Under the pieces are notes generated by a model. It was not told the origin of the DNA and ran no database searches. It saw only the letters and a list, made by a program, of their open reading frames with translations. The translations under genes were made by a program, and so were the position numbers. A stretch of 19,220 bases of DNA, taken from contig JAFGID010000149.1 in NCBI GenBank assembly GCA_016929735.1, positions 1 to 19,220 of the forward strand, given 5' to 3'. Below, piece after piece: positions 7,189-16,127 of the stretch (position 1 is its first letter; the number at the start of each line of letters is the position of its first letter). The stretch is from Ignavibacteriales bacterium (GTDB taxonomy: Bacteria; Bacteroidota; Ignavibacteria; Ignavibacteriales; Melioribacteraceae).

Positions 7189-10100
7189 ATGAGATTTCAA
7201 GCACAAGAAACAAAAATTAAGCATATAGAAAAATTGACTATTAGTCTTGCAAGCCCCGATGATGTATTATCAAGATCTAATGGTGAAGTTACAAAACCAG
7301 AAACTATAAATTATAGATCATTCAGACCAGAGAAAGATGGATTGTTTTGTGAGAAAATTTTTGGTCCTGTTAGGGATTGGGAATGCGCGTGTCAAAAATA
7401 TAAAGGTATACGTTATAAGGGGATAGTATGCGATAGATGTGGTGTTGAAATAACACAAAAGAATGTAAGAAGAGAAAGAATGGGGCACATTAGTCTTGCA
7501 GTTCCAATTGTGCATATCTGGTTTTTCAAAGCACTTCCTTCAAAAATCGGAAATATTATCGGTATGTCCACGAAAGATTTGGAAAAGGTTGTTTATTATG
7601 AATCGTACGTTGTATTGAATCAAGGAACAACTGGATTGAAAGTAAAAGATCTTATTACCGAGGACCAATACTATGAAATTCTTAGTACTTTACCATTTAA
7701 TAATGATTCTTTAGATGACAATGATCCTAGGAAATTTATAGCTAAGATAGGTGGAGATGGTGTAAAGGAATTGTTAAGATCAATTGATATTTATACAACA
7801 TTTGCAGAATTGAAAGCGGAGTTAGCAGATGATCCTTCAGAGCAGAAGAAAAAAGATATCCTAAAGAGATTAAAAGTATTAGATGCATTTCGAGAGAATG
7901 ATTTAGGTGTTTTAAATAAACCTGAATGGATGGTCATGAGTGTAATACCTGTTATTCCTCCCGAACTTCGACCATTGGTTCCACTTGAAGGTGGTAGATT
8001 TGCTACAAGTGATTTAAATGATTTGTATAGAAGAGTAATAATTAGAAACAATCGGCTTAAAAAGTTGATGGACATTAAAGCTCCTGAAGTTATTTTAAGA
8101 AATGAAAAACGTATGCTTCAGGAAGCGGTTGATGCACTATTCGATAATTCAAGGCGTGGAAGTGCAGTGCGTGCCGACGGTAACAGACCATTGAAATCTT
8201 TAAGCGATACTCTTAAAGGAAAACAAGGCAGATTCAGACAAAACTTATTAGGTAAAAGAGTTGATTATTCAGGTAGGTCTGTAATTGTTGTTGGGCCAGA
8301 ATTGAAATTACATGAATGCGGACTTCCTAAAGATATGGCTGTTGAGTTATTCAAACCTTTTGTTATTAGAAAACTAATTGAAAGAGGTTTATATAAAACA
8401 GTTAAGAGTGCAAGAAAAGCTGTTGACAGAAAAGATGCTGGTATTTGGGATATTCTTGAAAAATTAATACAGGGTCATCCAATTTTATTGAACAGAGCAC
8501 CAACACTTCATAGATTAGGTATTCAAGCATTTCAACCAGTTTTAATTGATGAAAAGGCTATCCAATTGCACCCGATGGTTTGTACTGCATTCAATGCTGA
8601 TTTTGATGGTGACCAAATGGCTGTGCATGTTCCATTATCGCCTGAAGCAAAATTAGAAGCGATGTTGCTTATGCTTTCAAGTCATAATATTCTTTCACCA
8701 CAAAATGGTAATCCCATTGTTGTACCTACTCAGGATATAGTCCTTGGTTGTTATTATTTAACGAAAGCAAAAGCCGGAGCAAAAGGGGAAGGTAGATCTT
8801 TTAATAATACAGAAGAAGTTATAATTGCATATAATTCCGATATTATTGAATTGCACTCAAAAATTAAAGTAAAAACAAATAATGAAATTATTGAAACAAC
8901 CACAGGTAGGGTAATATTTAATCAAATTGTTCCGAATGAAATGGGATTTATTAATGAATTATTAGTCAAAAGAAGTTTTAGTGAATTAATTTATAGAATG
9001 TTTTTAAAATTAGGTAATGAAACAGTTGCAATATTTCTAGATAACTTAAAAGACCTTGGATTTAAATATGCTACAGAAGCAGGTGTTTCAGTTAGTTTCA
9101 GCGATATGATTGTACCTGATGAAAAAGAAAATATAATTGAAAAATCAAACAAAGAAGTACTTGCAGTAATTAGTCAATATGAACAAGGGTTAATAACCTC
9201 AACTGAAAGATATAATAAAATTATTGATATTTGGACGCATGCAAATAGTAATGTAGCAAAACATCTTTATGATAGAATTGCTTCAGATCAAAGCGGTTTT
9301 AATCCACTTCATATGATGGTTGATTCTGGAGCTAGAGGTTCAAAAGATCAAGTAAGGCAATTATCAGGTATGCGTGGATTGATGCAAAAACCTCAGAAAA
9401 CTTTAGTCGGTGCATCGGGTGAAATTATTGAAAATCCAATTATTGCAAATTTGAAGGAAGGCTTATCAGTGCTTGAATATTTTATCTCTACCCATGGTGC
9501 CAGAAAAGGGTTAGCAGATACTGCATTAAAGACTGCTGATGCAGGATATCTTACAAGACGATTAACAGATGTTGCCCAAGATGTTATTGTATCTGAAATA
9601 GATTGTGGTACAATTCGAGGTGTTTATATAACTGCATTAAAAGACGTTGAAGAAGAAAGGGAGCCTTTACGTGAAAGAATTAAAGGTCGAGTGTGTCAAG
9701 AAGATTTATACCATCCGCTTACAGACGAGCTTATAATTAGTGCTGGTGATTTAATTACAGAAGATATAGCCAGACAGATAGAAGATGCTAATATTGATTC
9801 TGTTAAGATAAGAACTGTATTGACTTGTGAATCTTCTAAAGGAATTTGTGCTAAGTGTTATGGGATTAATCTAACAACTGTTCGACTTGCAGAGATTGGT
9901 GAAGCAGTAGGTATTATTGCTGCACAGTCTATTGGTGAGCCTGGTACTCAGTTGACTTTAAGAACATTTCACCTTGGTGGCACATCATCCCGAATGGCTA
10001 CACATTCACAGGTTGAAACAAGTGTTGCAGGTAAAGTAAAATTTGAAAAGATTAAATATGTTGATAAGAAAGATTATTTTGGTGTTTCTAAGATAGTTAC

Positions 10101-11442
10101 AGGTAGGAGGGGAACAATTGGTATTTATGACGATGATAACAGGCAAATTAAGAAATATGAAATTGCCTATGGTGCTGATCTCCTTGTAGAAGATAGTCAG
10201 GAAGTCCAAAAAGGGCAACCATTATATAATCATGACCCGTATAATCAAGTAATTTTAACTGACATAGATGGTGAAGTAAATTATGTTGACCTAATTGAAG
10301 ATGTTACAATCCAGAATATTACTGATGAGCAAACAGGACACGTTCAAAAAGTAGTAATAGAATCGAAAGATAAAGCACATACTCCTGGTATAAAAATTAT
10401 AGGACGTAATGGTGAAGAGAAGTTATTTAATATTCCGACCACAGCTTATATTGCTGTAGAAGAAAACACTAAGATAGAAGCCGGAACGATACTAGCAAAG
10501 ATTTCAAAATCAGCCGCAAAAACTCGGGATATTACAGGTGGATTACCAAGAGTAACGGAATTATTTGAAGCTAGAAGTCCTAATGATGCTGCTATTATTT
10601 CTGAGATAGAGGGTCGTGTAAAATTCGGTTCAAAGAAAAAAGGTGTTCAAGAAATAATTATTGAGTCACTTGATGGATCGCAGACATTCACATATTCGGT
10701 ACCTTACGGTAAGCATATATTAATACAAGAAGGAGACGAGATTGCAGCTGCAGAAAAAATAACAGAGGGACCAATTGATCCTCATAGTATCTTAAGCATA
10801 AAAGGTATAAATGCAGTTCAAGAATACCTAGTTAATGAAATTCAAGATGTTTATAGATTGCAGGGAGTAAAAATTAATGATAAACATATTGAAGTAATAG
10901 TCAGACAAATGTTGCAAAAGGTTCAAATAGTTAATTCGGGAGATACTAAGTTTATTGAAAATGATTTGGTTAACCGTAACACAGTGTTTAACGAGAATGA
11001 GAGATTAAGAGAGCTGGTATACATAATTGATCCGGGACAGTCAAAGTTTAAAGCTCATCAATTAATTACGAGAAAAGTTTATCGAGAAACAAATAGTGAT
11101 TTAAAGAGCAAGGGAAGAAAAGAAATTGAAGTTAGAGAAGCTGAACCAGCGACTTTTGAAAATATATTACTAGGTATTACCTCTGCCGCCATATCTACCG
11201 AGAGTTTTTTGTCAGCTGCTTCATTCCAAGAAACAACAAAAGTGCTGACAAATGCAGCTACAGAAGCAAGGACAGATTATTTATATGGTCTAAAAGAAAA
11301 TGTATTAATGGGGCATATAATACCAGCTGGAACAGGATTAAAGAAATACAGAAAACTTATGATTGTTGAAAAGGAAAAACCCCTAGAAGAAATAATAGTT
11401 CAAAAAATTGAAGTAGAAGAAGAAAAAACATTAGAAAATTAA
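7189..11442 (+). CDS. rpoC: DNA-directed RNA polymerase subunit beta'
   Basis: RpoC is the largest subunit and carries the catalytic magnesium site. It has 1417 residues. The N-terminal zinc ribbon cysteines are C66, C68, C81 and C84 (ECAC ... CDRC). The catalytic NADFDGDQMAVH motif has Asp471, Asp473 and Asp475. The second zinc site is C806, C880, C887 and C890 (GICAKCYG), with spacing as in E. coli. The bridge-helix and trigger-loop region GIIAAQSIGEPGTQLTLRTF follows, with a beta'-insert domain after it and a C-terminal ITSAAISTESFLSAASFQET block. The ATG is preceded by TAGGAGAAAA. It is separate from rpoB, not fused. A 94-nt AT-rich gap separates it from rpsL, with no L7Ae-like gene between them as found in Bacilli. 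Confidence 0.99.
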   Translation: MRFQAQETKIKHIEKLTISLASPDDVLSRSNGEVTKPETINYRSFRPEKDGLFCEKIFGPVRDWECACQKYKGIRYKGIVCDRCGVEITQKNVRRERMGHISLAVPIVHIWFFKALPSKIGNIIGMSTKDLEKVVYYESYVVLNQGTTGLKVKDLITEDQYYEILSTLPFNNDSLDDNDPRKFIAKIGGDGVKELLRSIDIYTTFAELKAELADDPSEQKKKDILKRLKVLDAFRENDLGVLNKPEWMVMSVIPVIPPELRPLVPLEGGRFATSDLNDLYRRVIIRNNRLKKLMDIKAPEVILRNEKRMLQEAVDALFDNSRRGSAVRADGNRPLKSLSDTLKGKQGRFRQNLLGKRVDYSGRSVIVVGPELKLHECGLPKDMAVELFKPFVIRKLIERGLYKTVKSARKAVDRKDAGIWDILEKLIQGHPILLNRAPTLHRLGIQAFQPVLIDEKAIQLHPMVCTAFNADFDGDQMAVHVPLSPEAKLEAMLLMLSSHNILSPQNGNPIVVPTQDIVLGCYYLTKAKAGAKGEGRSFNNTEEVIIAYNSDIIELHSKIKVKTNNEIIETTTGRVIFNQIVPNEMGFINELLVKRSFSELIYRMFLKLGNETVAIFLDNLKDLGFKYATEAGVSVSFSDMIVPDEKENIIEKSNKEVLAVISQYEQGLITSTERYNKIIDIWTHANSNVAKHLYDRIASDQSGFNPLHMMVDSGARGSKDQVRQLSGMRGLMQKPQKTLVGASGEIIENPIIANLKEGLSVLEYFISTHGARKGLADTALKTADAGYLTRRLTDVAQDVIVSEIDCGTIRGVYITALKDVEEEREPLRERIKGRVCQEDLYHPLTDELIISAGDLITEDIARQIEDANIDSVKIRTVLTCESSKGICAKCYGINLTTVRLAEIGEAVGIIAAQSIGEPGTQLTLRTFHLGGTSSRMATHSQVETSVAGKVKFEKIKYVDKKDYFGVSKIVTGRRGTIGIYDDDNRQIKKYEIAYGADLLVEDSQEVQKGQPLYNHDPYNQVILTDIDGEVNYVDLIEDVTIQNITDEQTGHVQKVVIESKDKAHTPGIKIIGRNGEEKLFNIPTTAYIAVEENTKIEAGTILAKISKSAAKTRDITGGLPRVTELFEARSPNDAAIISEIEGRVKFGSKKKGVQEIIIESLDGSQTFTYSVPYGKHILIQEGDEIAAAEKITEGPIDPHSILSIKGINAVQEYLVNEIQDVYRLQGVKINDKHIEVIVRQMLQKVQIVNSGDTKFIENDLVNRNTVFNENERLRELVYIIDPGQSKFKAHQLITRKVYRETNSDLKSKGRKEIEVREAEPATFENILLGITSAAISTESFLSAASFQETTKVLTNAATEARTDYLYGLKENVLMGHIIPAGTGLKKYRKLMIVEKEKPLEEIIVQKIEVEEEKTLEN

Positions 11443-11460
11443 AAATAAAAATATATTTAC

Positions 11461-11489
11461 TTGATTATTTAAAAAAAAAATCATATTTT
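11461..11489 (+). promoter_or_regulatory. Possible sigma-70-like promoter for the str block (weak)
   Basis: In the rpoC-rpsL gap, TTGATT at 11461-11466 and TATTTT at 11484-11489 are separated by 17 nt. Each hexamer matches 4 of 6 consensus bases. The gap is so AT-rich that such matches occur by chance, and members of this bacterial group may use different promoter consensus sequences. It is listed because it is the only reasonable candidate in the 94-nt gap. A poor imperfect hairpin (11462-11470 with 11475-11483) overlaps it. Confidence 0.2.
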
Positions 11490-11536
11490 AAAAGTCTGAA
11501 TTTATTTGAATTTGATTTTGAAAATGGAGGAATTTA

Positions 11537-11920
11537 GTGCCAACAATTAATCAACTAGTGCGAAAAGGTAGAGAGAAGGTTTTGGTGAAGAAAAAAGCCC
11601 CTGCTTTAACAAGTTGTCCGCAGAAGAGGGGAGTTTGCACTAGGGTGTATACAACAACACCTAAAAAACCTAACTCAGCTTTAAGAAAAGTTGCAAGGGT
11701 AAGATTATCGAATCATTTTGAGGTTACTGCATATATACCTGGTGAAGGTCACAATCTTCAAGAACATTCAATTGTTATGATAAGAGGAGGCAGAGTAAAA
11801 GACATACCAGGTGTTCGTTATCATATAATAAGAGGTACTCTTGATACTGGCGGTGTACAAGATAGAAAAAAAGGTAGATCTAAATATGGCGCAAAAAGAC
11901 CCAAAAAAGAAGTGAAATAA
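11537..11920 (+). CDS. rpsL: 30S ribosomal protein S12
   Basis: S12 lies at the decoding centre and controls tRNA selection accuracy; it is the streptomycin-resistance protein. The product has 127 residues and begins MPTINQLVRKGREKVLVKKK. The conserved CPQKRGVCTRVYTTTPKKPN segment ends at N46, with the lysine pair at 43-44 intact. The second resistance hotspot, GGRVKDIPGVRYH, is also intact, so streptomycin sensitivity is predicted at both sites. The start is GTG at 11537, behind the strong SD TGGAGG at 11525-11530. The MPTINQLVRKG N terminus is exactly where the family begins. rpsG starts 1 nt after the stop. Confidence 0.98.
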   Translation: MPTINQLVRKGREKVLVKKKAPALTSCPQKRGVCTRVYTTTPKKPNSALRKVARVRLSNHFEVTAYIPGEGHNLQEHSIVMIRGGRVKDIPGVRYHIIRGTLDTGGVQDRKKGRSKYGAKRPKKEVK

Positions 11921-11921
11921 T

Positions 11922-12389
11922 ATGAGAAAAAGAAGAGCTGAAAAAAAATATTTAAAACCAGACCCAAAATTCAATGATATTCTGGTTACAAAGTTAATTA
12001 ACTACATTATGTGGGATGGTAAAAAATCAACGGCTCGTAATATTGTTTACGATTGCTTTGATATTATTGAGAAGAAAACTAAAAAAGCACCAATGGAAAT
12101 ATTTAAAAAAGCAGTATCAAATGTTCAACCATTGGTTGAAGTAAGAAGTCGAAGAGTTGGAGGTGCAACTTATCAAGTTCCTATGGAAGTTAGACCAGAA
12201 CGTAGGATTGCTCTTGCCTTTAGATGGATTAGAGCTTACTCAAGAGAGAGAAAAGATAAGACTATGGCTCAAAAACTAGCTCAAGAATTGATGGCTGCAG
12301 CAAATAATGAAGGAAGTTCAATAAAAAAGAAAGAGGATACTCATAGAATGGCTGAAGCTAATAAAGCTTTTGCACATTTTAAATGGTAA
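11922..12389 (+). CDS. rpsG: 30S ribosomal protein S7
   Basis: S7 nucleates assembly of the 30S head and touches the E-site tRNA. In E. coli it is the str-operon repressor. It has 155 residues, the usual length, beginning MRKRRAEKKYLKPDPKF. Conserved blocks are AVSNVQPLVEVRSRRVGG, YQVPMEVRPERR and the C-terminal EDTHRMAEANKAFAHF. The ATG comes one base after the rpsL stop, with only a weak purine-rich SD (GAAGTGA, inside rpsL), so translational coupling to rpsL is likely. Confidence 0.98.
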   Translation: MRKRRAEKKYLKPDPKFNDILVTKLINYIMWDGKKSTARNIVYDCFDIIEKKTKKAPMEIFKKAVSNVQPLVEVRSRRVGGATYQVPMEVRPERRIALAFRWIRAYSRERKDKTMAQKLAQELMAAANNEGSSIKKKEDTHRMAEANKAFAHFKW

Positions 12390-12401
12390 ACAAGAAAAGA
12401 A

Positions 12402-14495
12402 ATGGCAACACAAAGAGTTGAAATATTAAAGGTTAGAAATATTGGTATTATGGCTCATATTGATGCAGGTAAAACTACTACAACGGAAAGAATTCTGTAT
12501 TATACGGGTAAACTGCATCGTATGGGTGAAGTACATGATGGTGCTGCTACGATGGATTGGATGGAACAGGAAAAGGAACGTGGAATCACAATTACAAGTG
12601 CTGCTACTACTTGTTATTGGAACAGCCACCAAATTAATATAATTGATACTCCGGGACATGTGGATTTTACTGTTGAGGTTGAACGTTCCTTGCGAGTACT
12701 TGATGGTGCTATTGCATTATTTTGTGGGGTTGGTGGTGTTGAGCCGCAATCTGAAACTGTCTGGCGTCAAGCAGATAAATATGGTGTACCAAGGATTGCT
12801 TTTGTAAATAAAATGGACAGAGTAGGAGCAGATTTTTTTAATACGGTTCAGATGATGAGAGACAGATTAAAGGCTAATCCAGTTCCAATTACTTTACCAA
12901 TTGGTGAGGGTGATATGTTCTCGGGCATAATTGATTTGATTTCTATGCGTGCGAGAATGTATAATGAAGTTACATTAGGGACGACTTTTGTGGAGTATGA
13001 TATACCAATAGATTTAATAGATATTGCTGATAAGCATAGAACTCTTCTGCTTGAATCATTAAGTGATGTTGATGACAAATTACTCGAGAGATATCTCAAT
13101 GGGGAAAAACTTACTACCGAGGAGATTAATTCAGCCATTAGAAAAGCAACAATTGGTTTGAAAATTGTTCCAGTATTGTGTGGTTCTTCATTTAGAAATA
13201 AAGGAGTACAACGACTTTTAGATGCAGTTATTGATTTTTTGCCAAATCCTACAGATATTGGTGAATTAAAGATGTATAAAGTAGGAAGGACCGATCAGAT
13301 TACACGAAAAATTGGAATAGATGAAAAATTCGCAGGATTAGCTTTTAAGATCATGTCAGATCCTCATGTTGGAAAATTGACATATGTGAGGATTTATACT
13401 GGATTAATGAAAAAAGGAGTAATGGTATATAATTCGATTGCAGATAAAAAAGAAAGAGTAAGCAGGATATTATTGATGAATGCAAATCGTCGAGAAGATA
13501 TAGAAGAAGCAAGAGCAGGAGATATTGTAGCACTTGTAGGAATGAAACACGCTAAGACGGGTGATACATTATGTATGGAAAACGATGCAGTCCTATTGGA
13601 AAAGATGGCATTCCCAGAACCGGTAATTCAAATAGCAATTGAACCTAAGACAAAAGCTGATCAAGATAAATTAGCAGAATCGCTTGCTAAATTGTCAGAT
13701 GAAGATCCGACATTTCAAGTAAGAATTAATGAAGAAACGGGGCAGACATTAATAAGTGGAATGGGAGAATTACATCTTGAGATTTTAGTTGATAGAATGA
13801 AACGTGAGTTTAAAGTTGAAGCAAATATTGGTAGACCACAAGTTGCCTATAGAGAAACAATAACAAAAACTGCCAAAGCTCAAGGAAAATTTGTAAGACA
13901 GAGTGGTGGTCGCGGTAAGTATGGAGATGTATGGATTGAAATTTCTCCAAATCAACCTGGAAAAGGTTATGAATTTGAAGATGCGATAGTCGGTGGAGTT
14001 ATTCCAAAAGAATATATACCTTCAATTAATAAAGGTATTCAAGATGCACTCAAAAATGGTGTAGTTGCTGGTTATCCAGTGGTTGATGTAAAGGTAAAAG
14101 TTTTTGATGGCTCTTATCATGAAGTTGATTCTGATGAAATCTCATTTAAAGTTGCAGGTTCTATGGCATTTACAAATGCAGCTAGAAAAGCGGATGTTAT
14201 TATTATGGAACCAGTTATGAAGATTGAGGTGATTACTCCAGAAGAATATTTAGGTGATGTAATGGGTGATCTAAATTCAAGAAGAGGAAAAATTGAAGGA
14301 TTTACTCCAAGAAAAGATGCGCAAGTAGTACAAGCAATTGTACCTCTATCAGAAATGTTTGGTTATGCTACAACGTTACGTTCTAAGACACAGGGAAGAG
14401 CGATTTATACGATGCAGTTTTCGCATTATAATGAATTACCAAGAGAAATTGCTGACCAAATCCTAGAAAGAACAGGATATTGCAAAGCGGTTTAA
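12402..14495 (+). CDS. fusA: Translation elongation factor G
   Basis: EF-G is the GTPase that drives translocation and, with RRF, ribosome recycling. It has 697 residues. G1 is AHIDAGKT at residues 18-25. The switch I region ends in ERGITITSAA (59-68). G3 is DTPGH at 82-86 with His86, and G4 is NKMD at 136-139. Domains II to V follow, including GMGELHLEI in domain III and the domain IV segments RGKYGDVW and NGVVAGYPVVDV. The C-terminal LRSKTQGRAIYTMQFSHY belongs to domain V. All GTPase motifs are intact, as expected of the canonical housekeeping form. The ATG has a weak AAGAAAAG leader, 12 nt after rpsG. Confidence 0.98.
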   Translation: MATQRVEILKVRNIGIMAHIDAGKTTTTERILYYTGKLHRMGEVHDGAATMDWMEQEKERGITITSAATTCYWNSHQINIIDTPGHVDFTVEVERSLRVLDGAIALFCGVGGVEPQSETVWRQADKYGVPRIAFVNKMDRVGADFFNTVQMMRDRLKANPVPITLPIGEGDMFSGIIDLISMRARMYNEVTLGTTFVEYDIPIDLIDIADKHRTLLLESLSDVDDKLLERYLNGEKLTTEEINSAIRKATIGLKIVPVLCGSSFRNKGVQRLLDAVIDFLPNPTDIGELKMYKVGRTDQITRKIGIDEKFAGLAFKIMSDPHVGKLTYVRIYTGLMKKGVMVYNSIADKKERVSRILLMNANRREDIEEARAGDIVALVGMKHAKTGDTLCMENDAVLLEKMAFPEPVIQIAIEPKTKADQDKLAESLAKLSDEDPTFQVRINEETGQTLISGMGELHLEILVDRMKREFKVEANIGRPQVAYRETITKTAKAQGKFVRQSGGRGKYGDVWIEISPNQPGKGYEFEDAIVGGVIPKEYIPSINKGIQDALKNGVVAGYPVVDVKVKVFDGSYHEVDSDEISFKVAGSMAFTNAARKADVIIMEPVMKIEVITPEEYLGDVMGDLNSRRGKIEGFTPRKDAQVVQAIVPLSEMFGYATTLRSKTQGRAIYTMQFSHYNELPREIADQILERTGYCKAV

Positions 14496-14538
14496 GATTG
14501 AAATAAACTTAAAAACAATAAAAATTTAGGAGAAAACG

Positions 14539-15747
14539 ATGGCAAAAGAAAAATTTGACAGAAGTAAGCCACACGTTAACATAGGAACTATTGGACATAT
14601 AGATCATGGAAAGACTACACTTACTGCTGCTATAACGATGGCTTTAAGTAGAAAAGGTTTATCACAAGTAAGAACTTTTGATAGTATTGACAATGCTCCA
14701 GAAGAAAGAGAAAGAGGTATTACGATTGCAACTGCTCACGTTGAGTATTCAACAGCCAATAGACATTATGCTCACGTTGACTGTCCTGGACATGCTGACT
14801 ACATTAAAAATATGATTACTGGTGCAGCTCAAATGGATGGTGCTATTCTTGTTGTTGCTGCTAATGACGGACCTATGCCTCAGACAAGAGAGCATATCCT
14901 TCTTGCTAGACAAGTTGGTGTACCTCGCATTGTTGTATTTTTAAATAAAGTTGATATGATGGATGATCCAGAACTTATTGACTTGGTAGAAATGGAGCTT
15001 AGAGAATTGTTGAGTAAATACGAATTTCCTGGAGATGAAATTCCTATTATTCGTGGCTCAGCATTAAAAGCTCTTGAAGCTGGCGCAGATGCTAGTGTGC
15101 CGCCTACCGATGAAAAATTTAACTGTATTTGGGAGCTAATGGATGCAGTGGATAGTTATGTTCCAATTCCAGATAGAGACGTTGACAAACCTTTTATTAT
15201 GCCAGTCGAAGACGTCTTTTCGATTACTGGTCGTGGAACTGTAGCAACGGGTAGAGTTGAACGAGGTCAGATTAAATTAAATGAAGAAGTTGAATTGATT
15301 GGTCTTGGTGTTCATAAGAAAACAGTTATTACTGGTATCGAAATGTTCAGAAAAGAATTAGATTCAGCAATGGCAGGTGATAACGCAGGTCTTTTAATGC
15401 GCGGTGTTGATAAGAAAGAAATTGAGAGAGGAATGGTGCTAGCAAAAACAGGTTCAATTACACCTCATAAAGTATTTGAAGCTTCAGTTTATATATTATC
15501 AAAAGAAGAAGGTGGACGTCACAAACCATTTTTTAATGGTTATAGACCACAATTTTATTTCAGAACTACAGACGTAACAGGTGTTATTACATTACCTGAA
15601 GGTGTAGAAATGGTTGTTCCAGGTGATAATATTAAATTAAAAGTGAATTTGATTAGTGAAATTGCTATGGAAGAAGGTTTAAGGTTTGCAATTCGTGAAG
15701 GTGGTAGAACTGTAGGCGCTGGAGTAGTAGGTAAAATAATTGAATAA
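14539..15747 (+). CDS. tuf: Translation elongation factor Tu
   Basis: EF-Tu delivers aminoacyl-tRNA to the ribosomal A site as a GTP complex. The product has 402 residues. G1 is GHIDHGKT at residues 19-26, with Ile21 where Val is usual. G3 is DCPGH at 81-85 with catalytic His85, and G4 is NKVD at 136-139. Domain II contains DVFSITGRGTVATGRVERG and domain III contains GGRHKPFFNGYRPQFYFRTTDVTG. Switch I reads RGITIATAHVEY, so residue 64 is Ala where Asn is usual; the Mg-binding Thr62 is kept. The ATG has the SD TAGGAGAAAA at 14527-14536. It sits between fusA and rpsJ. Another tuf copy may exist outside the window. Confidence 0.98.
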   Translation: MAKEKFDRSKPHVNIGTIGHIDHGKTTLTAAITMALSRKGLSQVRTFDSIDNAPEERERGITIATAHVEYSTANRHYAHVDCPGHADYIKNMITGAAQMDGAILVVAANDGPMPQTREHILLARQVGVPRIVVFLNKVDMMDDPELIDLVEMELRELLSKYEFPGDEIPIIRGSALKALEAGADASVPPTDEKFNCIWELMDAVDSYVPIPDRDVDKPFIMPVEDVFSITGRGTVATGRVERGQIKLNEEVELIGLGVHKKTVITGIEMFRKELDSAMAGDNAGLLMRGVDKKEIERGMVLAKTGSITPHKVFEASVYILSKEEGGRHKPFFNGYRPQFYFRTTDVTGVITLPEGVEMVVPGDNIKLKVNLISEIAMEEGLRFAIREGGRTVGAGVVGKIIE

Positions 15748-15754
15748 ATATTAA

Positions 15755-15783
15755 AACGGAGAATTTAGATCAGATTCTCCGTT
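15755..15783 (+). terminator. Hairpin at tuf-rpsJ junction; weak terminator, processing site or translational switch
   Basis: AACGGAGAAT (15755-15764) pairs perfectly with ATTCTCCGTT (15774-15783) around a 9-nt loop, giving 10 bp. The following TTAATTTTA region (AATTTT at 15784-15789) is an interrupted T tract, so termination would be incomplete. The right arm also complements the rpsJ SD, as described in the findings. It begins 8 nt after the tuf stop codon. Confidence 0.6.
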
Positions 15784-15793
15784 AATTTTATCA

Positions 15794-15804
15794 AAAAGGA
15801 GAAT
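15794..15804 (+). promoter_or_regulatory. rpsJ ribosome binding site, duplicate of the upstream hairpin arm
   Basis: AAAAGGAGAAT ends 4 nt before the GTG start of rpsJ. The core GGAGAAT (15798-15804) is identical to 15758-15764 in the left arm of the preceding hairpin. It is therefore also complementary to ATTCTCC at 15774-15780. Confidence 0.8.
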
Positions 15805-15808
15805 AATA

Positions 15809-16117
15809 GTGTCGGGTCAAAAGATAAGAATTAGATTAAGATCATACGATCATATTTTGATTGATAAATCAGCTGAGAAAATTATTAAAACAGTAAAAAG
15901 TACTGGTGCGGTTGTCTCAGGACCTATACCGATGCCAACACGTAGATCTGTATTTACTGTTTTACGTTCTCCTCACGTAGATAAAAAATCTAGAGAACAA
16001 TTTGAAATTAGAACTCATAAAAGAATAATTGATATTCATAATTCAAACAACAAAACCGTCGATGCTCTTAGCAAAATTGATATACCGGCGGGTGTTGATA
16101 TTGAGATTAAGTTATAA
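15809..16117 (+). CDS. rpsJ: 30S ribosomal protein S10 (NusE)
   Basis: S10 is a 30S head protein that also acts as NusE, binding NusB at boxA RNA and the KOW domain of NusG. It has 102 residues, the family length. The start KIRIRLRSYDH, the central loop GPIPMPTRRSVFTVLRSPHV and the RTHKRIIDI block are all present. The start is GTG at 15809, with the SD AAAAGGAGAAT. Beginning at MSGQKIRIRL matches the family N terminus. It opens the S10 block. Its TAA at 16115-16117 overlaps the rplC SD (TAAGGA), implying coupled translation. Confidence 0.98.
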   Translation: MSGQKIRIRLRSYDHILIDKSAEKIIKTVKSTGAVVSGPIPMPTRRSVFTVLRSPHVDKKSREQFEIRTHKRIIDIHNSNNKTVDALSKIDIPAGVDIEIKL

Positions 16118-16127
16118 GGATTTTATT

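Noticed and set aside
11462..11489. Rho-independent terminator after rpoC
   Set aside because: The only stem is 5 bp plus 3 bp with a mismatch, around an A-tract, and there is no proper T run. It is too weak to call.
16029..16127. N-terminal extension of L3 (33 codons)
   Set aside because: It lies inside rpsJ in another frame. L3 proteins begin at the MPGLLSKKLGMT position, with an SD at 16116-16120.
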